Counted from the first letter of the stretch, positions 32,463 to 41,398 are shown. The stretch: 64,000 nucleotides of DNA from Oceanobacillus chungangensis (GCF_003369565.1 NZ_PIOD01000011.1:1-64000), one strand, 5' to 3'. A program made the numbers and translations. Notes: generated from the letters alone by a model not told the origin.

Positions 32463-32846
32463 TCATCGTAGATCAATCATTTGTTCCGTTTTATAAACAC
32501 TATAATCAAGGGTGTTTACTGCCTCTTCTGCAGTACCAGTTCCATTTAAAATGAATTGATTAATTTGCTGTCCGCCTCCAAAATCACCTTCTAAGACAAA
32601 AACACGGACATTTTCATTTTTTACCAATACTTCAAAAACGTCTTTTTTCAACTCTTGAAATTCAATATTCCCATGTGTTGCCTCACCCAATCCGATCACC
32701 TTTATATCATCTGGAATATCGATTTGTTCAATGGTTGATATGTATTGATCTGCTTCATCAACTGTTTCACCAGTCCCGCATCCAGATAAGAAAAAAAATA
32801 GAGAAATTGCTACAATTAATAAAGAACTCTTTTTTAAAATAATCAT
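32463..32846 (-). pseudogene. erythromycin esterase-like lipoprotein, 3' truncated
   Basis: Signal peptide with lipobox LSGC, then the family N-terminus: VIGLGEATHGNIEFQELKKD, VFVLEGDFGGGQQINQFIL. The protein ends after KTEQMIDL where the family would continue for another ~250 residues; the last codons come from the IS110 right end. Complete members hydrolyse macrolide lactones or related esters; this remnant cannot be active. Confidence 0.8.
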
Positions 32847-32999
32847 TTATATATCCCTCATATTCTCTGATTTTATAAACCCTTCAATTCCATACGGAAT
32901 TGTCTATCTTTTACCAGAGTAATGTGCGACCATTCTTAATTTGTGATAGAAACGTTTCGCACCTGAATTGCACCCGATTCTGGAAGATTTCAAAAACGT

Positions 33000-33809
33000 T
33001 TATTTTTCTGTTTGAAAATCTCCTATCAATGCTTTATGCTCCGGTTTTTTTAGTCTTTTAACGCTTACAAAAATGCCTAACACCAAACCAATAATAATAA
33101 AGCCAAGTGACGTCCATTGCCCCCCTGTTAAGTGGAGAGCAAACCGGTCGGAATCTCCCCTGAAGAATTCGAGGGAAAAACGGACAGCGCCATACAAAAT
33201 TAGATAAACAAAGAAAAGCGTTCCCTTGGGTAGCTTTTTACCAAACAAATACAATAATATCGCAAAGACAACGAAGTCAGCCTGTATCTCCCAAGAAATA
33301 GCCGGCCAAAGTGGTTGATCTCCATATGTATTGTAAGCAATAGTGCCTTTGGGATAGGTTATACCGAACTCACTACCAGTTGGCTTACCAAAAGCATCAC
33401 CCGCAAAAAAACACGCAATACGTCCAATTCCCATACCCAGCATCATTGCTGGCGACAGGTAGTCAGCAAGATCTAGAAAATCCAAGCGATGCTTAAAGCA
33501 ATAAATAATAAGAGCAACAGCTCCGCCAACAATTGCTCCCAATACTGAAATCCCCCCTTGCCAGATTGCAATAATCTGACCCGGATGTTGCATGTAATAA
33601 GGCCATTGGAATACGAAAACATGCCATACCCTTGCACCAATAATGGCGCCGATTACAGCCCAATAGATAAATTTATAAATATGATCGTAATAAATTGTTT
33701 TTCTCGTTAATGTTAGAGCTACTCCAAAGCCTAAAAAGATAGCAATAACTGATATTACCGCATGGCTCTGAATGGTATACCCAAAGATATTAAATAAGTT
33801 TTTATACAT
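33000..33809 (-). CDS. lgt: prolipoprotein diacylglyceryl transferase
   Basis: 269 residues, about seven helices. Lgt signature regions: GARVWHVFVFQWPYYMQHPG, IWQGGISVLGAIVGG, and MGIGRIACFFAGDAFGKPT (with the conserved Arg and Gly-Asp). It attaches diacylglycerol to the lipobox cysteine of prolipoproteins at the membrane. Normal length and motifs, so likely functional. It is not next to hprK or other usual neighbours and may be an extra copy; several lipoprotein genes lie in this array. Confidence 0.9.
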   Translation of the reverse strand: MYKNLFNIFGYTIQSHAVISVIAIFLGFGVALTLTRKTIYYDHIYKFIYWAVIGAIIGARVWHVFVFQWPYYMQHPGQIIAIWQGGISVLGAIVGGAVALIIYCFKHRLDFLDLADYLSPAMMLGMGIGRIACFFAGDAFGKPTGSEFGITYPKGTIAYNTYGDQPLWPAISWEIQADFVVFAILLYLFGKKLPKGTLFFVYLILYGAVRFSLEFFRGDSDRFALHLTGGQWTSLGFIIIGLVLGIFVSVKRLKKPEHKALIGDFQTEK

Positions 33810-33827
33810 CTAAATCTCACTCCATTC

Positions 33828-33858
33828 TATAAAATGGCCCGTTTGTTGAATAGCATAA
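33828..33858 (-). repeat. attC-like half-site 36 (degenerate)
   Basis: TATAAAATGGCCCGTTTGTT then GAATAGC, upstream of lgt. Faint. Confidence 0.4.
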
Positions 33859-33870
33859 TCGACATTTTAA

Positions 33871-33930
33871 TTTTAAATGACTTTATTATTTTTTAAACAA
33901 CTATATTATGATTTAAACGACTTTATTATC
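33871..33930. repeat. three tandem ~20-bp repeats
   Basis: TTTTAAATGACTTTATTATT, TTTTAAACAACTATATTATG and ATTTAAACGACTTTATTATC in direct succession. AT-rich, between lgt and the IS21 fragment. Role unknown. Confidence 0.6.
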
Positions 33931-34010
33931 CCGAAACGTCATATACGGTGATTGGTGGCTTCTTAAAATGGTAAATCATCAATCTCCAATAAACAGGATA
34001 ATTCCCTCTC

Positions 34011-34211
34011 TCAAAGGTTTATCCTTCCGGATAAAAGCAACCCGAACAACCATTCATTGTCCATTTCCTCAGTAAGTTCCGTAATCCCTTTTGCTTGAGA
34101 TCGCTTTATGACATCGTTTATCGTATGTCTCGAATGTCCAAGTGATGATTCAATCGTACGTTGAGAAGTATGATCAAAGTGCATTTGGAGAATTTTTTTG
34201 TAATCAATCAT
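34011..34211 (-). pseudogene. IS21-family IstA N-terminal fragment
   Basis: MIDYKKILQMHFDHTSQRTI, ESSLGHSRHTINDVIKRSQA and MDNEWLF match the N-terminal helix-turn-helix of IstA transposases, which normally run to ~500 residues with a DDE domain. Only 66 residues remain. No IstB or ends are seen. Confidence 0.75.
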
Positions 34212-34243
34212 TCGAATTCCTCCTCAGAACAAGTAAACGATTC

Positions 34244-34978
34244 CTATACTTCGATTTTTTCGCTTTTTTTAAGGACAACCACAAACAAAACGATTAGTGT
34301 CAGGCAGCCAATAGAATATTGTAGAGGAGAAAGCGGATTTGATCCGACCTTGGCTGGATAGAAATACCCGGGAAAGTTCTCAATCAACTCAAAAAGAAAC
34401 TCGTTATGGATTATCCCTTGGATTTTAAACAAGGCGTTTGGAAAAAACAACAATATGGCTGTTAAGATTCCATAAACTGCACCACTACGAACGCCATATA
34501 AGAATAGAAGATACCCAAATAAGAAATAGGTCATTACCAGGAGAAAGACATTCACAGAAAATCCAGCCAAGAAAGAGAGCTTTAAGTCACCAGAAACACC
34601 AAGTGCTTTCGTGACCAGAAGTAGTACGATACCTGTCATCGTATAAAGTAAACTCACCGAAAGAGCGATGATACCATTAGCGAAAACATAGTTTCTTCTA
34701 TTCTGCACTGAGTTATTGATCAAAGAAATCGTTTTAGTCGAATAGTCTCTATTGATAAAGAAAAGCGGCAATAAGACCGCTGCCAGCATCCCCAGCATAC
34801 AATAAAAACTTGATATATGTTTGATATTAAAGGGCGTTGACTCATTAAGGATATAGTAAGTCATTATGATTGCGGGTACACAAGCACCCAACAAACCAAC
34901 GACCAGATAACCATTTTTAAGCAGTTCTTTCAGGTTGTAAATCACATATTTGTTAATACTGAGTGTCATGATATTCAC
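34244..34978 (-). CDS. ABC-2 type transporter permease
   Basis: 244 residues, six helices (for instance VVGLLGACVPAIIMTYYILN and GYLLFLYGVRSGAVYGILTA). It is the membrane partner of the ATPase gene, which overlaps its 5' end by about 25 bp. Possibly exports a lipid or peptide, or gives bacitracin/lantibiotic-type self-protection; the substrate cannot be told. Confidence 0.8.
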   Translation of the reverse strand: MNIMTLSINKYVIYNLKELLKNGYLVVGLLGACVPAIIMTYYILNESTPFNIKHISSFYCMLGMLAAVLLPLFFINRDYSTKTISLINNSVQNRRNYVFANGIIALSVSLLYTMTGIVLLLVTKALGVSGDLKLSFLAGFSVNVFLLVMTYFLFGYLLFLYGVRSGAVYGILTAILLFFPNALFKIQGIIHNEFLFELIENFPGYFYPAKVGSNPLSPLQYSIGCLTLIVLFVVVLKKSEKIEV

Positions 34979-35822
34979 CTCTGAATTTGTTCATATAAAC
35001 ACTACGCAGGGTTTTCTTCTCCGCAGTGAAATCAATTAATCGGACTCCTAGTCGATTTACCATTTCGAAAATCTCAGCGTTTTTCGCAACTGTTTCAATC
35101 TGAATATCTTTGTCACCCGAATGGACTACCCTCCCAAAGTGTTGCTTCGAAGCGAATGTAGCTAAATCAACCGAATTATCAAAGATTAGCGTGAGAGTTC
35201 GTTGCTCATTTTTGTCAAAGTGCTGTTCACCGGCAATCGTGCCATCTCCTAAGAATAAAACTCGATTGCATATAGCTTCAATATCCTCTAGTTTATGGCT
35301 AGAAATCAAAATACCTACATTCCGTTCATCAGCCATTCTTCTCAATTCCTGCAAAACCTCAAGAGACGTTTCTACATCCATTCCGTTAGTAGGTTCATCT
35401 AATACAATGTAGCTTGGATTATTTAGTAGGCTAATGACGATTCCTAACTTCTGCCGCATTCCTAAAGAATATTCCTTCACCTTTTTATTCAACACATCAA
35501 ATAATTGCAGGTTCCGTAAGAGCCTCTCGTATTCACTGAGTTTAAAGGTGTTGCCGTAAATTCCTGAAAAATAAGTTAAGTGGAATAATCCCGCCTTATT
35601 ACTGAATAGCTTTGGTTCCTCGATCAAGTACCCTACCTGATGATTGTCTGCAACTGATCCTTCGTAGGTTTGAATGGTTTGCGTTATAATCTTCATCAGG
35701 GTACTTTTGCCTGCGCCGTTCCTCCCAATCAGACCAACGATTTCTCCTTGGTTGAAATCTAAAGAGAGATCTTTTAAAACTATTGAATTTCCATATCGCT
35801 TTGTTAGCATATTTATCAGCAC
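34953..35822 (-). CDS. ABC transporter ATP-binding protein
   Basis: 289 residues. Walker A GLIGRNGAGKSTLMK, Q-loop in HQVGYLIEEPKLF, signature YSLGMRQKLGI, Walker B YIVLDEPTNGMD, switch His in ISSHKLED. The C-terminal ~90 residues resemble the regulatory tail of BcrA/YtrB-type ATPases. Overlap with the permease gene implies coupled translation. Confidence 0.92.
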   Translation of the reverse strand: MLINMLTKRYGNSIVLKDLSLDFNQGEIVGLIGRNGAGKSTLMKIITQTIQTYEGSVADNHQVGYLIEEPKLFSNKAGLFHLTYFSGIYGNTFKLSEYERLLRNLQLFDVLNKKVKEYSLGMRQKLGIVISLLNNPSYIVLDEPTNGMDVETSLEVLQELRRMADERNVGILISSHKLEDIEAICNRVLFLGDGTIAGEQHFDKNEQRTLTLIFDNSVDLATFASKQHFGRVVHSGDKDIQIETVAKNAEIFEMVNRLGVRLIDFTAEKKTLRSVYMNKFRGEYHDTQY

Positions 35823-35868
35823 TGTCTAATCCTCCACCCTTGGTTGAGTCTCGCTCCCCGACATTTCT

Positions 35869-36219
35869 TTATGAAAAATCCTTTTTATATTGTACGGCTA
35901 GGTAAATCCCACCAGCTAAAAATGCCAGTCCATACTTAAACAAGAAAAAGATGTTCCACATATATTCTTTAGGAAAAATCATGTCACATAGAATAATTAC
36001 CCCCAACACATAGTAACTGCTTTTCAAAGAGATTATTTTTGTCCGTTCGTCGTCTGGCCCAACCATCTTATGCATTACAAGGGCAAAAATCGCACTACCC
36101 ATAACCAGTAAAAAACCAACTACAATGAGAATACTCCAATTTCCCGTAGATTGTTCAGCCCAGGACTTTAAAGGGTCAAAAATTGCGTTATGGATATCTG
36201 AGAAAAACTTAGTTATCAT
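35869..36219 (-). CDS. membrane protein of XRE-linked type
   Basis: 116 residues from the ATG at 36,219, which lies inside the 3' end of the XRE gene. Three or four helices; the loop GPDDERTKIISLKSSYYVLG resembles DUF2178-type proteins (DERTxxIxxK) that accompany small XRE regulators. It is downstream of the regulator and upstream of the ABC genes: one operon of four. Confidence 0.7.
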   Translation of the reverse strand: MITKFFSDIHNAIFDPLKSWAEQSTGNWSILIVVGFLLVMGSAIFALVMHKMVGPDDERTKIISLKSSYYVLGVIILCDMIFPKEYMWNIFFLFKYGLAFLAGGIYLAVQYKKDFS

Positions 36220-36448
36220 TTTGATCATTTCCTTTCTCATAAGTAAAAATATCGTTTACATCAACATTAAAAAATTCCGCAATTCTAAAAGCTAACAGCA
36301 GAGTTGGAACATAATTACCTTTTTCCATTACGAAGATGGTTTGTTTGGAAACCCCGACTTTCTCTGCTAATTCTTGTTGCGACATTCTGGCAAGTACACG
36401 ATATTCATAAACCTTATTTGATATCGAATCACCAAAATCTTTCTTCAT
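36209..36448 (-). CDS. XRE-family regulator, ~79 aa
   Basis: Helix-turn-helix: EYRVLARMSQQELAEKVGVS then KQTIFVMEKGNYVPTLLLAF. ATG at 36,448 with GAGGTGATGG upstream. First gene of the operon with the membrane protein and ABC transporter, which it probably controls. GTAAAG-type repeats upstream (36,485-36,535) may be its operator. Confidence 0.85.
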   Translation of the reverse strand: MKKDFGDSISNKVYEYRVLARMSQQELAEKVGVSKQTIFVMEKGNYVPTLLLAFRIAEFFNVDVNDIFTYEKGNDQNDN

Positions 36449-36576
36449 GACCATCACCTCTTGAATCAAATTATAAACTCATTATTCACAAAAGTAAAGT
36501 AAACTTATACAAAAATATAAAGTACCTTTACATTTACCTAAATTACTTTGATTTAACAAGAGCCAGAATACAGAAA

Positions 36577-36609
36577 GAACCTGACGAAATTCATGATTCC
36601 GTCAGGTTC
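36577..36609. terminator. stem-loop upstream of the XRE-ABC operon
   Basis: GAACCTGACG / CGTCAGGTTC, 10 bp perfect, with short T/A runs; could end transcription from the right. Confidence 0.55.
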
Positions 36610-36679
36610 ACATATCGATCTGGTGTAATTTATGGTTTTTGGTGGTGAAAAAAACGGTTGTGTAGTCGGGTGATAATAT

Positions 36680-36835
36680 TCATTTTTTATTGAACTTCAT
36701 AATCAAAGTAACAACAACAGAGATTATTGTATAAACTACTACCCAAATAAAAAATGATTCATTGAAATTAGTAAAAGTTAGGATAGTAAAAACTATGAAT
36801 GTCAATAACGGTATCACAAACCATTTTTTAAATAG
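36680..36835 (-). pseudogene. membrane-protein fragment without start
   Basis: SLFKKWFVIPLLTFIVFTIL and VVVYTIISVVVTLIMKFNKK, two helices; no start codon. The 5' end runs into GGCTCTGTTAAATAATACTG (36,834-36,853), which looks like the end of an insertion sequence of the IS1595 kind. Confidence 0.45.
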
Positions 36836-36872
36836 GCTCTGTTAAATAATACTGTTGTTGATAATGGAATAT

Positions 36873-36904
36873 AAATCAAGGACCTTAGATTTGGTCCTTG
36901 GTTT
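36873..36904 (-). terminator. terminator stem
   Basis: AAATCAAGGACC / GGTCCTTGGTTT, a 12-bp stem with one mismatch, ~30 bp after the stop of the gene at 36,933. Confidence 0.65.
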
Positions 36905-36932
36905 ATATTATTGAAGAGTATTGTAAAACACT

Positions 36933-37404
36933 TTATATGCCCAAATGGTAAAGATAACAATTACCTTTTGCTAAATGTTCTGACATAGAAATAATCTTTC
37001 CAAGCTGATTAACCACTTCATCACGATTGATATTAATTCTTTCGTATTCTCCATCTTGTTCGTTATCTCCATAAACAAAATTTCCTGTTATTTCAAAGGT
37101 ATTTGGTGCATTCTCAAATAAATCTCTCCAAGATGTAGAAATACCTTTTAATGATTTGGAAGATTGATTTGGAAGATTGTTCATCAAAAAGAGTGACTCC
37201 ATAATAATTAATGCCTTGACCATTTGGATTCCCTTTTTTCGCAGGGTTTTTACTTGGTATCCATTCTAATGAGTCTGAAATGTATTGGACAATATCATCG
37301 TGAATTACAACATTATCAATCACCCTGTTGTTTTCTCTGAGCGTCCAAATTTCATTTATTTCAATCGTTTCAGAAACAAGGTAAAATTTGTGTTCTAAAC
37401 CCAT
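36933..37404 (-). pseudogene. hypothetical protein broken by a 13-bp duplication
   Basis: The protein starts MGLEHKFYLVSETIEINEIW at an ATG with GGAGGGG and runs to FDEQSSKS. There a tandem copy of TGATTTGGAAGAT (37,152-37,177 on the plus strand) shifts the frame; the rest (KGISTSWRDLFENAPNTFEI to YLYHLGI) is in another frame. Without the extra copy it would be one ~153-residue soluble protein. Not recognised. Confidence 0.7.
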
Positions 37405-37451
37405 ATTCCCCTCCATAAATTTAGACTTTTTGTTGGTATTATAATCATCTA

Positions 37452-37505
37452 TTGTTTAACTAAACACATCGTAGTTCAAGTAAAAATGTACCACTATAAC
37501 TTAAA
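37452..37505 (-). repeat. attC-like site 37 (degenerate)
   Basis: TTGTTTAACTAAACACATCG then TAGTTCAAG on the left; AAATGTACCACTATAACTTA on the right. It abuts an IS1595 fragment. Confidence 0.55.
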
Positions 37506-37985
37506 TGCCGATAATCTTAATCTCTCATAACTAGCATTGGTGGATAACAAGCAACTATCAATAACCATTTTGCTTACTGTTGTAGAATCATTTCGGAATC
37601 TGATTATGTCCAGGAAATGAAACCAACTCAAATAATGGTCGAGGTATTTTGTTGCCACACCATTAAAACGGTCCACCCAACCTTTCACTCGACTATGATA
37701 GTTATTAACATTTTGGATATGGTAAAGCCCTTTTACACGTTCCTTCCCATCCGATTTGAACGGATAGTGCTCTTGTCCTTTATCTCTTGCATAGGTTTTG
37801 AAAGCCCGCCAAGCGTCCGTACATAAGGTATTCGATTTGGATAGCTTGGAGCCGATTGCTTTCTCTAAACGAGATTTTACAATACGTCCTTGCCCAATCA
37901 CTTTGGAATAAGTCAGTTTTTGACGGTCCCTTGCAATTAACACACAGACTTGTTCCTTACTGATGCCCCGAAATTGGGAAGCAGT
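37494..37985 (-). pseudogene. IS1595-family transposase fragment
   Basis: CTDAWRAFKTYA, HIQNVNNYHSRVKGWVDRFN and GVATKYLDHYLSWFHFLD are the ISXO2-like (IS1595) catalytic and C-terminal motifs. The N-terminal third, including the zinc-ribbon region, is missing and the upstream frame is cut at a cassette-site right half. Confidence 0.75.
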
Positions 37986-38018
37986 TCATCCTTGGACTAT
38001 CGCACCCTTTAGCTAAAT
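37979..38018 (-). repeat. attC-like site 37b, right half
   Basis: TTGGACTATCGCACCCTTTA then GCTAAAT, between the IS1595 fragment and the GNAT gene stop, which it touches. Confidence 0.7.
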
Positions 38019-38506
38019 TAAACCTTAAATGTTTGAATTAGAAATAGCTCATCATCAATTAGGTCTTGTCTTTCTTGAGTTTCAATATTTAATCCATTAT
38101 AAACTTTTTTCCAAAATGCAACCGCACGCTTATTTTCAACAACTTGCATTACAAAATATTGCCCTGGTTTATCTTCAAATAATTTTCTTACAGCCTGCAC
38201 AGCCAATCCTTTACCTTTGTACTTATTAAGTATGAACAAGTCATTTATTCCATAATCATTGCTTTTTTTCAAGAATGGACGTTCTAATAGTAATATAAAA
38301 CCGATAATTTTATCATCCAACATTATAAAATAGGGCGATAATCCATCTACTTCCCAGAATTTATCCAATTCCTCAAAATGAAAAACACCATCTTCTGCAA
38401 TATCCAAATTCGTGGTAAAATTCGAAAGCTCGTGAAGATACAATGAGAAAAAGTTACGCAAGATAGATTTTTCTGATTCCAAAACTTCTTGAAGTTTAAC
38501 AGTCAT
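38018..38506 (-). CDS. GNAT family N-acetyltransferase
   Basis: 162 residues. DDKIIGFILLLERP and the acetyl-CoA loop LNKYKGKGLAVQAVRKLFED, then VMQVVENKRAVAFWKKVY, are GNAT motifs A and B. Acceptor unknown. The stop touches the half-site at 38,018. Confidence 0.8.
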   Translation of the reverse strand: MTVKLQEVLESEKSILRNFFSLYLHELSNFTTNLDIAEDGVFHFEELDKFWEVDGLSPYFIMLDDKIIGFILLLERPFLKKSNDYGINDLFILNKYKGKGLAVQAVRKLFEDKPGQYFVMQVVENKRAVAFWKKVYNGLNIETQERQDLIDDELFLIQTFKV

Positions 38507-38689
38507 CGTACAATGCCCCTCTTTTTCCGCTCTGGATTGTATAGAATATTATGCCATTGTAATTAAGTTGGTACCGGAATGGAAAAAGAAAAAAGAGAAA
38601 AACATGAGAAAAGAGACTGAAATACTATTGAAAAAGCACCGGACAAGACGATTGGAAATCCTTCGGATTGATACATTTAGGAAGGAAAC

Positions 38690-38930
38690 GGGAAAGGGAT
38701 AGGACACCGCCTAGACCTACTATTGATCAAGGGGGTATTGATAAAGAAAAAGGTTGAACCCTGATATTGAATCCGGCCTGAATTTGTATTGGTTTTTGAT
38801 TGGTAAAAACCTATTGGACAATGATTGAAAAACCATCCGAGTACATAGCGTTTCGCCCGCTCTTCCATTCCGATTCCTTCCCGCTCAGATATCAACTTAG
38901 TTACAGTAGGAAAGAACAAAGTTCCATGGG
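38690..38930. repeat. dispersed intergenic repeat, copy 1
   Basis: Aligns with 42,005-42,245: shared blocks TGAACCCT, ACCTATTGGA, CCGCT(C/G)TTC and TCAGATA(T/C). No credible gene is seen in 38,520-39,050; apparent frames here are not coding. Could be an untranslated mobile repeat. Confidence 0.55.
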
Positions 38931-39050
38931 AACCGAGGCAGTTACAGGGGGATAGTAGTTAACTGTTATGGGGCCCCAAAACAAATAGTGGTTTTTACAA
39001 CTGGAATAAGTCTAAATAAATATCAAAACCATAATAAATAAATATAAGTA

Positions 39051-39077
39051 AAAAGAGCTTGGTAACTAAGCTCTTTT
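39051..39077 (-). terminator. terminator of the Ser/Glu-rich lipoprotein
   Basis: Minus-strand AAGAGCTT / AAGCTCTT then TTTTACTT, 16 bp after the stop. Confidence 0.75.
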
Positions 39078-39092
39078 GGACTAAGTATTTGA

Positions 39093-39758
39093 TTACTGAT
39101 TCAGGTCATCAACCTTATAAGTGCCATCTTGATAAACTTTGTAGTAACCTAAGTTTCCAGTTTTCCCAGATATACGCAAAGGTATGTCGACCAGTTGTAT
39201 CGTATAATATGAACCGTTATCATCCGTTCTGAGAGTTTCATCTACACCAAATGAAATATCTTCGTCCTCTCCCTCTGGTAGTTTCTGTTTTAAATATTGG
39301 ACAGCTTCTTCTCCGCTTTTAATATATGAATCATTTTCACCGCTATTATCGGATGTCACTGTACTATCAGTAGAAGAGTCATCTGTACTTTGAGATGTGT
39401 TATCGGGTTTTGACTGATTTTTAGTTGATGTATTATCAGGTTCAGTAGAATGCTGCGACGGTATTTCTTTATCTTCTTTACCGCCTACATTTAAGTCACT
39501 ATTTTCAGATGAGGCACTATCCGAATCAATATTAACAGATCCTTCTGAAGAGATGTCATTTGCATCATCAATGTCTGATCCCTCTAATTCACTTGTTGAT
39601 GTACTATCATCCTCTTTGGTTGTACCCTCTTCGGTTGATTCTAAAACAGAACTGCTTTCTGAAGAATCAGTTGTGGATTCTTCGTTTGTATTACTACCGC
39701 ATCCTGCTAGTATAAATAATGCAACCATAAAATATAGAATCTTTGTTAGCTTTTTCAT
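39093..39758 (-). CDS. lipoprotein with Ser/Asp/Glu-rich linker
   Basis: 221 residues. Signal peptide with lipobox LAGC (Cys about 20), a ~115-residue low-complexity Ser/Thr/Glu/Asp/Asn stretch that may span the wall, and a C-terminal folded domain from ~145 (EEAVQYLKQKLPEGEDEDIS to YKVYQDGTYKVDDL). Function unknown. Own terminator. Confidence 0.75.
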   Translation of the reverse strand: MKKLTKILYFMVALFILAGCGSNTNEESTTDSSESSSVLESTEEGTTKEDDSTSTSELEGSDIDDANDISSEGSVNIDSDSASSENSDLNVGGKEDKEIPSQHSTEPDNTSTKNQSKPDNTSQSTDDSSTDSTVTSDNSGENDSYIKSGEEAVQYLKQKLPEGEDEDISFGVDETLRTDDNGSYYTIQLVDIPLRISGKTGNLGYYKVYQDGTYKVDDLNQ

Positions 39759-39820
39759 TCGTCAAACCATTCCTTTCATTATTGTAAAACTAATTATAGT
39801 TCCGAGTATTATGCTCCTAT

Positions 39821-40456
39821 CTAATTCATTTGGTAATAGTCATCCCTTTTATTCGAATATTGCTCGGTATATACATTAAATTGTTGGATTACCTCTCCTA
39901 TTTCCTTACTGCTTTCATTTACATCCTTAATCTGTTTATCCAGACTATCAAATCTATATTCTTCCTTTTCAATATATCCATAAAATGTACTCTGCAGCTC
40001 TAAATAATCACGATATTTTTCAAAAAAGGTGTCTATTAATTCTTTTCGATTATTCATAAGCGTTATTAGTTCTAATGCTACATCTTTTTGATTTTCGTCT
40101 TTAATCTTTTGGGCATTCTTCTCAATTTTCGAGAACTTATCATATGCCTTTTGGAAATTTTCTTCTGATTGTTTTAATAATTTTTCTTGTTCTTCCTTAT
40201 ATGTAGCGGCCTCATCTAGTTTTTGGCTAATCATGTCCGCATCATTAATACTAAGATCAATCAAATCATCATAAACTTGCTGTGCTTTTCCCCTAACTTC
40301 GTATAGTTTCGTTTGATTATCTACAAAATCATTCTCAAATGTTGCAGATTCCTCTATCTTTTCTTGTATTTTGGCAGCTCGCTTTTCATTAGTAGGACAG
40401 CCTGTTAGAAGAAAAATGATACTTACAACAACCGCAAATGCTAGTAATCGTTTCAA
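39821..40456 (-). CDS. YkyA-family cell-wall binding lipoprotein
   Basis: 211 residues. Lipobox LLTGC, then a long helical domain with coiled coils (ATYKEEQEKLLKQSEENFQK, DYLELQSTFYGYIEKEEYRF, YTEQYSNKRDDYYQMN) matching YkyA of Bacillus, thought to bind the cell wall. It lies between a secreted deacetylase and another lipoprotein, all on the minus strand, an envelope-related trio. Confidence 0.85.
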   Translation of the reverse strand: MKRLLAFAVVVSIIFLLTGCPTNEKRAAKIQEKIEESATFENDFVDNQTKLYEVRGKAQQVYDDLIDLSINDADMISQKLDEAATYKEEQEKLLKQSEENFQKAYDKFSKIEKNAQKIKDENQKDVALELITLMNNRKELIDTFFEKYRDYLELQSTFYGYIEKEEYRFDSLDKQIKDVNESSKEIGEVIQQFNVYTEQYSNKRDDYYQMN

Positions 40457-40486
40457 CCATAGTTACCTCCTACAGCTAAACTGGTA

Positions 40487-41398
40487 TTAGTTAATCTGAC
40501 GACATTGACCCGCACAAGGAAATGTTAATGGGGTCATATCATTGGTTAATACTTTCGCCTTATAACCTTGTTTCTTAATATAAGACAGTAATTCGGGTAA
40601 ATATTCTATTGTCTCTTTTTTATCATGTAGAAGGACAATAGGGGTTTCCCCTACTTCTTCTGTTCTTTTGAGTTCCTGTATAGTATGTTGAACATACCTA
40701 TCATCCTTTAAATCCCAATCCATACTATCTACATTCCAATCCCAAGTGTTAAATTCATTTTGAGATAATACATATCGCATACTTTCTGTTAAATAAGGGA
40801 AAGTCCCATAAGGTAAACGAACAATATTAGATTTTACCCCTGTTATACTTTCCAATATTTCCTGCCCTTCTACCATCTCCTCTGAAGGAGCATACGGACT
40901 ACTATATATATTGGACACCTCATGTGTTATTCCATGAAGGGCTAATCCATGGCCTTTATGATATGTTCGCTTAACTACAGTAGGGTTTTCCTTCATTTTT
41001 GGACCCATCATAAAAAAAGTAGCAGTCATATCATAATCATCTAGAATATCCAACAACTGATTTGTATCTCTTGATGGACCATCATCAAATGTTAGATAAA
41101 TTGCCTTATCTAGCTGGTCTAATTGGTTCTGTTTTTTATATTCCTTTTGTCGGGAAACTTCTTTCTTTTCGTTTTCCTTCTCTACAATCGATTGACTTAA
41201 TGTAGAATCTGCGAACGCTTCTACAGGTTCCGAGGAAAAAGATAACATATCTAGTGAATTTCCAATAATGTTTTCTGACTCCTTTGCTGCTCCTTTTTTA
41301 TCCCCTCCGAACAACCAAGTTATCAGTAAAATCAAAATGAACAACAAGATAGATACCGCAATTTTCCCCCTAGTATTTAACCTCCTCCGCCTATGCAC
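40487..41398 (-). CDS. membrane-anchored polysaccharide deacetylase
   Basis: About 303 residues. N-terminal anchor (IAVSILLFILILLITWLFGG), then a NodB domain: metal-binding Asp in YLTFDDGPSRDT, His pair in LALHGITHEV, RLPYGTF, catalytic-region WNVDSMDWDL and LLHDKKET. It removes N-acetyl groups from peptidoglycan or another surface glycan. GTG at 41,398 with GGAGGAG upstream. Confidence 0.88.
   Translation of the reverse strand: MHRRRRLNTRGKIAVSILLFILILLITWLFGGDKKGAAKESENIIGNSLDMLSFSSEPVEAFADSTLSQSIVEKENEKKEVSRQKEYKKQNQLDQLDKAIYLTFDDGPSRDTNQLLDILDDYDMTATFFMMGPKMKENPTVVKRTYHKGHGLALHGITHEVSNIYSSPYAPSEEMVEGQEILESITGVKSNIVRLPYGTFPYLTESMRYVLSQNEFNTWDWNVDSMDWDLKDDRYVQHTIQELKRTEEVGETPIVLLHDKKETIEYLPELLSYIKKQGYKAKVLTNDMTPLTFPCAGQCRQIN

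Larger units (their letters stand above)
30868..32467 (+). mobile_element. IS110-family element, near full length, decayed
   Basis: Left end CATACATGTAGCGCAAGACC directly after CCAGTTAGT of site 35; right end TTTTCATCG at about 32,467. No terminal inverted repeats, as usual for the family. The right flank is the interior of an erythromycin-esterase gene rather than the other half of site 35, so a deletion or recombination has taken place. Confidence 0.85.

Noticed and set aside
36834-36853. Complete IS1595 element from 36,834 to 37,990
   Set aside because: Only one end-like sequence and a fragment of the transposase are seen, with unrelated genes between; treated as separate remnants.
38677-38919. 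80-codon minus-strand frame
   Set aside because: It lies within the dispersed repeat; the other repeat copy does not keep the frame.
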